Source: DASUNQ01 sp036277075 (GTDB lineage: Bacteria > Acidobacteriota > Thermoanaerobaculia > Multivoradales > UBA5704). From it: a DNA stretch of 18,935 bases. Positions 16,133-18,935 of the stretch are shown here, piece by piece. The stretch is taken from the NCBI GenBank assembly GCA_036277075.1, contig DASUNQ010000248.1:1-18935 (forward strand), given 5' to 3'. A program made the translations under genes and the position numbers. The stretch's first letter is position 1; the number at the start of each line of letters is the position of its first letter. The notes beneath the pieces were generated by a model that did no database searches, was not told where the DNA came from, and saw nothing but the letters and a program-made list of their open reading frames with translations.

Positions 16133-17907
16133 CCGTTCCTTCTCCGCCGCAGCCGCGCGGCGAGCGCCTCCAGCTCCCCCACTCCGGCCAGGCGGGCGAG
16201 GAGGAGGTAGGCGCCGCCGTAGAGGCCGAGGACGAGCAGCGCGCGGAGCGCCGGGTGGAGCGCCTCGGGGAGCGCCCACGCGAGACCGGCGGCGGGCGCC
16301 GCGGCGATGACGGCGAGGCCGAGCATCTTCCCCACCGCCGCCCAGGGCACGACCTCCGCCCCGAGCCGGCGGCGCAGCGCGCGGCGGAGACGCCAGAGCT
16401 CGAGCCAGGCGCCGGCGGCCGAGGCGAGCGCGAGTCCCACGGCGCCGAGGTAGACCGGGCGTCCCTTCGCCGGCAGGTCCGCCACCACGGTCACCGGGAA
16501 GCGATCGAGCCAGAGCATGAGCGGCACCCCGAGCGTCGCCGACGTTGCGACGTGGAGCACCGCGGCCCCCGCCGCGGTCTTCGCCTCGCCCAGGGCGTAG
16601 AAGGTGTTCTGCAGCAGGCGCGACGAGGTCGTGGCGAGGAGCCCCAGGGTGTAGCCGCAGAGCACCAGGTAGACCAGCCAGGTGTCGGCACGGCCGAAGC
16701 TGCCGGTGCGGTAGAGGGCGGCGACGACGAGGAGCCCGAAGGCGAGGTAGCCGACTGCCGTCGGCGCGTTGAGGAAAGCCATCTGCGCCAGCGAGCGGCG
16801 GACGCGCACCAGCAGCGCGCCCGCCGCCTCCGGGTCGCCTAGGCGCGAAAGCTTTCGCGCCGTGCTCCGATCAGCGCTAGGAGCGCTTTCCTTCCCGCGA
16901 AGAGCGGGATGGGCGACTAGCCGGGCCAGCTCGGGCAGCTCGGCCGCCGCCACCGAGAGGCCGAAGAGGCTGACCGGCAGGAGGTACGGCATCTGCGCGT
17001 AGCCGAGCGCCCCAGTCGCGCCGGCGGCGAGAAAGGAGGCGAGGAAGACGTCGAGATAGCCGGCGAGCTGCACGACGCCGCGGCCGCCGACGACCGGCGC
17101 GAAGGTGGCGAGCGCCTCGCGCACGCCGGGCGCGGCGGTCGAGAGCGAGAGGCGCAGGCCGCCGAGGAGGCGGAGGGCGAGCGGGAGCTGCACCAGGAAC
17201 TGCAGCAGGCCGCCGGCGAGGGCACCGAAGCAGGCGGCGATCAGCACGCGGTCGAGGAGCGGCGCCGGCAGGCCGCTCGCCGCGCGGAGGCCGCCGGGCG
17301 CCAGCGCCGCCCCGGCCGCCAGCAGCGCGGCGAGGATGGCGGCGTTCCAGAGCACCGGCGCGACGTAGGAAAGGAAGAAGCGGCGGTGGCTGTTGAGGAC
17401 GCCGAGCGCCCAGGCCGACAGCACCAGGACGGCGGTCATCGGGAAGAGGATGCGCACCGCGCGCACCGTCAGCTCGTAGCGGTCGACCGCGAGGCGGCCG
17501 GCGGCGACCTCGGGCGCGTCCTGCAGGAACCCCGCGGCGAGGAGCGCGACGAGCGGCCGCGCCAGGAGGACGCCGAGGAGGGCGATGGCGCCGGCCGCCG
17601 CCACCAGCAGCCCGAGCATCGCGCCGGCGAAGCGGCGGGCCTCCTCCCGCTCGCCGGCGGCGAGGAAGCGGCTGTAGACCGGGATGAAGGCGGCCGAGAG
17701 GGTCCCCTCGCCGAGCAGGTTCTGGAGGACGTTCGGGGCGCGCAGCGCGGCGCGGAAGACGTCGGCGTGCGGCCCGACGCCGAAGAAGTAGGCCAGCCCG
17801 CGCTCGCGCAGGAAACCCATGAGGCGGGAGAGGAAGATCCCCACCGCCACCCGGGCCGCTCCCCCGCCGGCGCCCCGTGGGGCCGGCCGCGGACTGGGCT
17901 CGGTCAT
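16129..17907 (-). CDS. murJ: Lipid II flippase MurJ (MviN), 592 aa
   Basis: An MVF/MOP-fold protein with 14 or so membrane segments. The N-terminal signature is clear: SRLMGFLRERGLAYFFGVG (R28, R34), HADVFRAALRAPNVLQNLLG with D49, and GEGTLSAAFIPVYSRF. Further hallmark stretches are YAQMPYLLPVSLFGLSVAAAELP and TSSRLLQNTFYALGEAKT. It flips lipid-linked peptidoglycan precursor across the inner membrane and is usually essential. The length exceeds the common 500-530 residues, partly because of an in-frame 28-codon insert at about residues 331-358 (see the repeat at 16834-16920). ATG 17907 lacks a Shine-Dalgarno; a TAGAAT box lies 45 bases upstream. The gene is divergent from RNase D and translationally coupled to the cytochrome gene. 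Confidence 0.92.
   Translation of the reverse strand: MTEPSPRPAPRGAGGGAARVAVGIFLSRLMGFLRERGLAYFFGVGPHADVFRAALRAPNVLQNLLGEGTLSAAFIPVYSRFLAAGEREEARRFAGAMLGLLVAAAGAIALLGVLLARPLVALLAAGFLQDAPEVAAGRLAVDRYELTVRAVRILFPMTAVLVLSAWALGVLNSHRRFFLSYVAPVLWNAAILAALLAAGAALAPGGLRAASGLPAPLLDRVLIAACFGALAGGLLQFLVQLPLALRLLGGLRLSLSTAAPGVREALATFAPVVGGRGVVQLAGYLDVFLASFLAAGATGALGYAQMPYLLPVSLFGLSVAAAELPELARLVAHPALRGKESAPSADRSTARKLSRLGDPEAAGALLVRVRRSLAQMAFLNAPTAVGYLAFGLLVVAALYRTGSFGRADTWLVYLVLCGYTLGLLATTSSRLLQNTFYALGEAKTAAGAAVLHVATSATLGVPLMLWLDRFPVTVVADLPAKGRPVYLGAVGLALASAAGAWLELWRLRRALRRRLGAEVVPWAAVGKMLGLAVIAAAPAAGLAWALPEALHPALRALLVLGLYGGAYLLLARLAGVGELEALAARLRRRRNG
16834..16920. repeat. Palindrome-rich element inserted in frame within murJ
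   Basis: A perfect 20-bp palindrome GGCGCGAAAGCTTTCGCGCC (16842-16861), overlapped by CGCCTAGGCG (16836-16845), is followed by AGCGCT-AGG-AGCGCT (16873-16887) and a hairpin TCCCGC-GAAGA-GCGGGA (16893-16909). The whole is bounded by inverted GTCGCC (16834-16839) and GGCGAC (16912-16917), 84 bp or exactly 28 codons. CTAG, normally rare in GC-rich DNA, occurs at 16839, 16877 and 16917. In this stretch about 12 of 31 murJ codons end in A or T, unlike the surrounding gene. It encodes a hydrophilic loop, RGKESAPSADRSTARKLSRL. Confidence 0.65.
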
Positions 17908-17952
17908 CGGGCTGGGAATGGAAGGAGTCGCGCCGGCCGGCGCGCTCGGCGG

Positions 17953-17958
17953 ATTCTA
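17953..17958 (-). promoter_or_regulatory. -10 box for murJ
   Basis: TAGAAT on the minus strand, 45 bases before ATG 17907; identical to the boxes before ferritin and the permease. No good -35 is seen. Confidence 0.4.
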
Positions 17959-17964
17959 TGCCGG

Positions 17965-17993
17965 TTGCGCGCGGGGGGCCGATCTCGCAGAAT
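17965..17993 (+). promoter_or_regulatory. Candidate promoter for RNase D
   Basis: TTGCGC (17965-17970) and CAGAAT (17988-17993) are 17 bases apart, followed by 21 bases to GTG 18015. It is divergent from, and only six bases from, the murJ -10 box. Confidence 0.35.
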
Positions 17994-18014
17994 CCTCCGG
18001 TCCGCCCTCCGTCC

Positions 18015-18935
18015 GTGACCGCCTCTCCCCCGCAGCCCCTCACCCAGCCGGCCGACGTCGCCGCGCTGGCCAAGGACCTCGCGGCGGCGGGGCAGTTCGC
18101 GCTCGACCTCGAGTTCGTCTCGGAGTCGCGCTACGTGCCGGAGCTGGCGCTCGTCCAGGTCGCCTGGGGGGACGTCGCGAAACCGGAGGTCGCGGCGGTC
18201 GATCCCCTGGCGGTCGACCCGCGGCCGGTCGTCGAGCTGGCGGGCGACCCCGCCGTGCCCACCCTGCTCCACGCCGGGCAGGGGGACCTCGCGCTCCTCG
18301 CCCACCTCTACGGCACCCGCGGCGCGGCGGTGCTCGACACCCAGATCGCCGCCGCCTTTCTCGGCTTCGGCGAGCAGGTCGGCTACGCGCCCCTCGTCGA
18401 GCGCCTGCTCGGGACGAAGCTCGACAAGACGGCGCAGTTCACCCAGTGGGCGCGGCGCCCGCTCACTCCGGAGCAGCTCGCTTACGCGCTCGACGACGTC
18501 CGCTACCTCCCGCGCGTCTGGGGGGAGCTGGCGCGCCGGCTCGCCGTCCGGGGCCGGCTGGGCTGGGTCGAGGAGGAGAGCCGGCGGATGGCCGAGACGG
18601 CCGCGCGGCGCCCGCCGCCGGAGGAGACTTTCCGCCGCATCAAGGGCTGGACGAACCTCAACCCGCGCCAGCTCGGCGCCCTGCGGGCGCTGGCCGCCTG
18701 GCGCGAGCGCGAGGCGCTGGCCGGCAACCGGCCGCCGTCCTGGATCCTCCAGGAGGGCCCGCTCCTCGCCCTCGCCCGGCGGCCGCCGAAGTCAGAGGCG
18801 GCGCTCGAGGAGGTGCGCGGCGTCTCGGAGGCGACCGCCCGCCGCCACGGCCGCGACATCGTCGCGGCGCTGCGCCGCGGCGTCCTCGAGCCGGTCGAGC
18901 CGGACCGCGAGCCGGCTCTCTCGCCGGTGGCCCAG
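18015..18935 (+). CDS. rnd: Ribonuclease D, 3' truncated by the window end
   Basis: From GTG 18015 the frame is open for 307 codons to the window edge. The 3'-5' exonuclease domain has the DEDDy set: D31 and E33 (LDLEF), D91 (HAGQGDLALL), and Y157 with D161 (YALDDVRYL). The conserved TQIAAAFLGFGEQVGYAPLV and LDKTAQFTQWARRPLTPEQL lie between them. From about residue 210 an HRDC domain follows (RIKGWTNLNPRQLGALRAL, then WREREALAGNRPPSWILQE). RNase D trims tRNA and other structured RNA 3' ends. The start is preceded by a C-rich leader without a Shine-Dalgarno, and no ATG precedes the domain, which supports the GTG. The gene is divergent from murJ across 107 bp. Confidence 0.9.
   Translation, partial: MTASPPQPLTQPADVAALAKDLAAAGQFALDLEFVSESRYVPELALVQVAWGDVAKPEVAAVDPLAVDPRPVVELAGDPAVPTLLHAGQGDLALLAHLYGTRGAAVLDTQIAAAFLGFGEQVGYAPLVERLLGTKLDKTAQFTQWARRPLTPEQLAYALDDVRYLPRVWGELARRLAVRGRLGWVEEESRRMAETAARRPPPEETFRRIKGWTNLNPRQLGALRALAAWREREALAGNRPPSWILQEGPLLALARRPPKSEAALEEVRGVSEATARRHGRDIVAALRRGVLEPVEPDREPALSPVAQ

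Noticed and set aside
15358..16842. A 494-codon plus-strand frame over the receptor end, cytochrome and murJ
   Set aside because: It crosses three well-supported genes and is Arg/Pro/Gly-rich noise.

Overview
This is a very GC-rich (roughly 70% or more), gene-dense bacterial chromosome segment with a Gram-negative cell plan: a TonB-dependent outer-membrane receptor, several lipoproteins, a lipid II flippase and a c-type cytochrome. The gene mix (membrane-anchored SpoIIE-type phosphatase, NCS2-like permease that begins RWFVRGD, MoxR-type AAA+ ATPase paired with a VWA protein, many uncharacterised secreted proteins) suggests Acidobacteriota or a similar deep-branching high-GC phylum. That placement is inference; the window holds no rRNA or other decisive marker.

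Layout. 1-908: 3' part of an aspartate-semialdehyde-dehydrogenase-like gene that lacks the catalytic Cys. 930-3141 (minus): a small secreted protein and an NCS2/AzgA-like permease. 3204-4580: a membrane SpoIIE/RsbU-type phosphatase, divergent from the permease over 62 bp. 4616-7579: a 987-residue secreted, probably lipid-anchored, TPR-rich protein. 7583-7657: a short vestige that resembles the start of a PIN-domain gene. 7679-8194: a small secreted protein. 8219-8849: an AbrB/PIN (VapBC-type) toxin-antitoxin pair behind a perfect palindrome. 8882-9409 (minus): ferritin, divergent from trxB (9588-10544) across a 178-bp regulatory region with a long inverted repeat. 9588-15739: a compact five-gene run of trxB, AAA+ ATPase, VWA protein, small lipoprotein and TonB-dependent receptor, broken only by a 99-bp gap that carries a 21-bp tandem repeat. 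15755-17907 (minus): murJ followed by a lipoprotein cytochrome c, joined by a GTGA overlap. 18015-end: RNase D, divergent from murJ, missing from simple ATG-based gene lists because it starts with GTG and runs off the window.

How the genes work together. The ferritin/trxB pair fits iron and redox homeostasis under one shared operator. The AAA+/VWA pair has the architecture of chelatase or MoxR-type metal-insertion and remodelling machines; its tight linkage to a lipoprotein and a TonB receptor hints at an envelope or metal-related function, but the substrate is unknown.

Three non-coding or embedded structures stand out: an 84-bp palindrome-rich, in-frame insert inside murJ; the 21-bp tandem repeat before the VWA gene; and a recurrent TAGAAT/TAGACT/TATACT -10-like box. 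In at least four genes this box lies so close to the start codon that leaderless or near-leaderless transcription is likely. No tRNA, rRNA, CRISPR array or insertion sequence was found, and no stretch over 300 bases lacks a gene.
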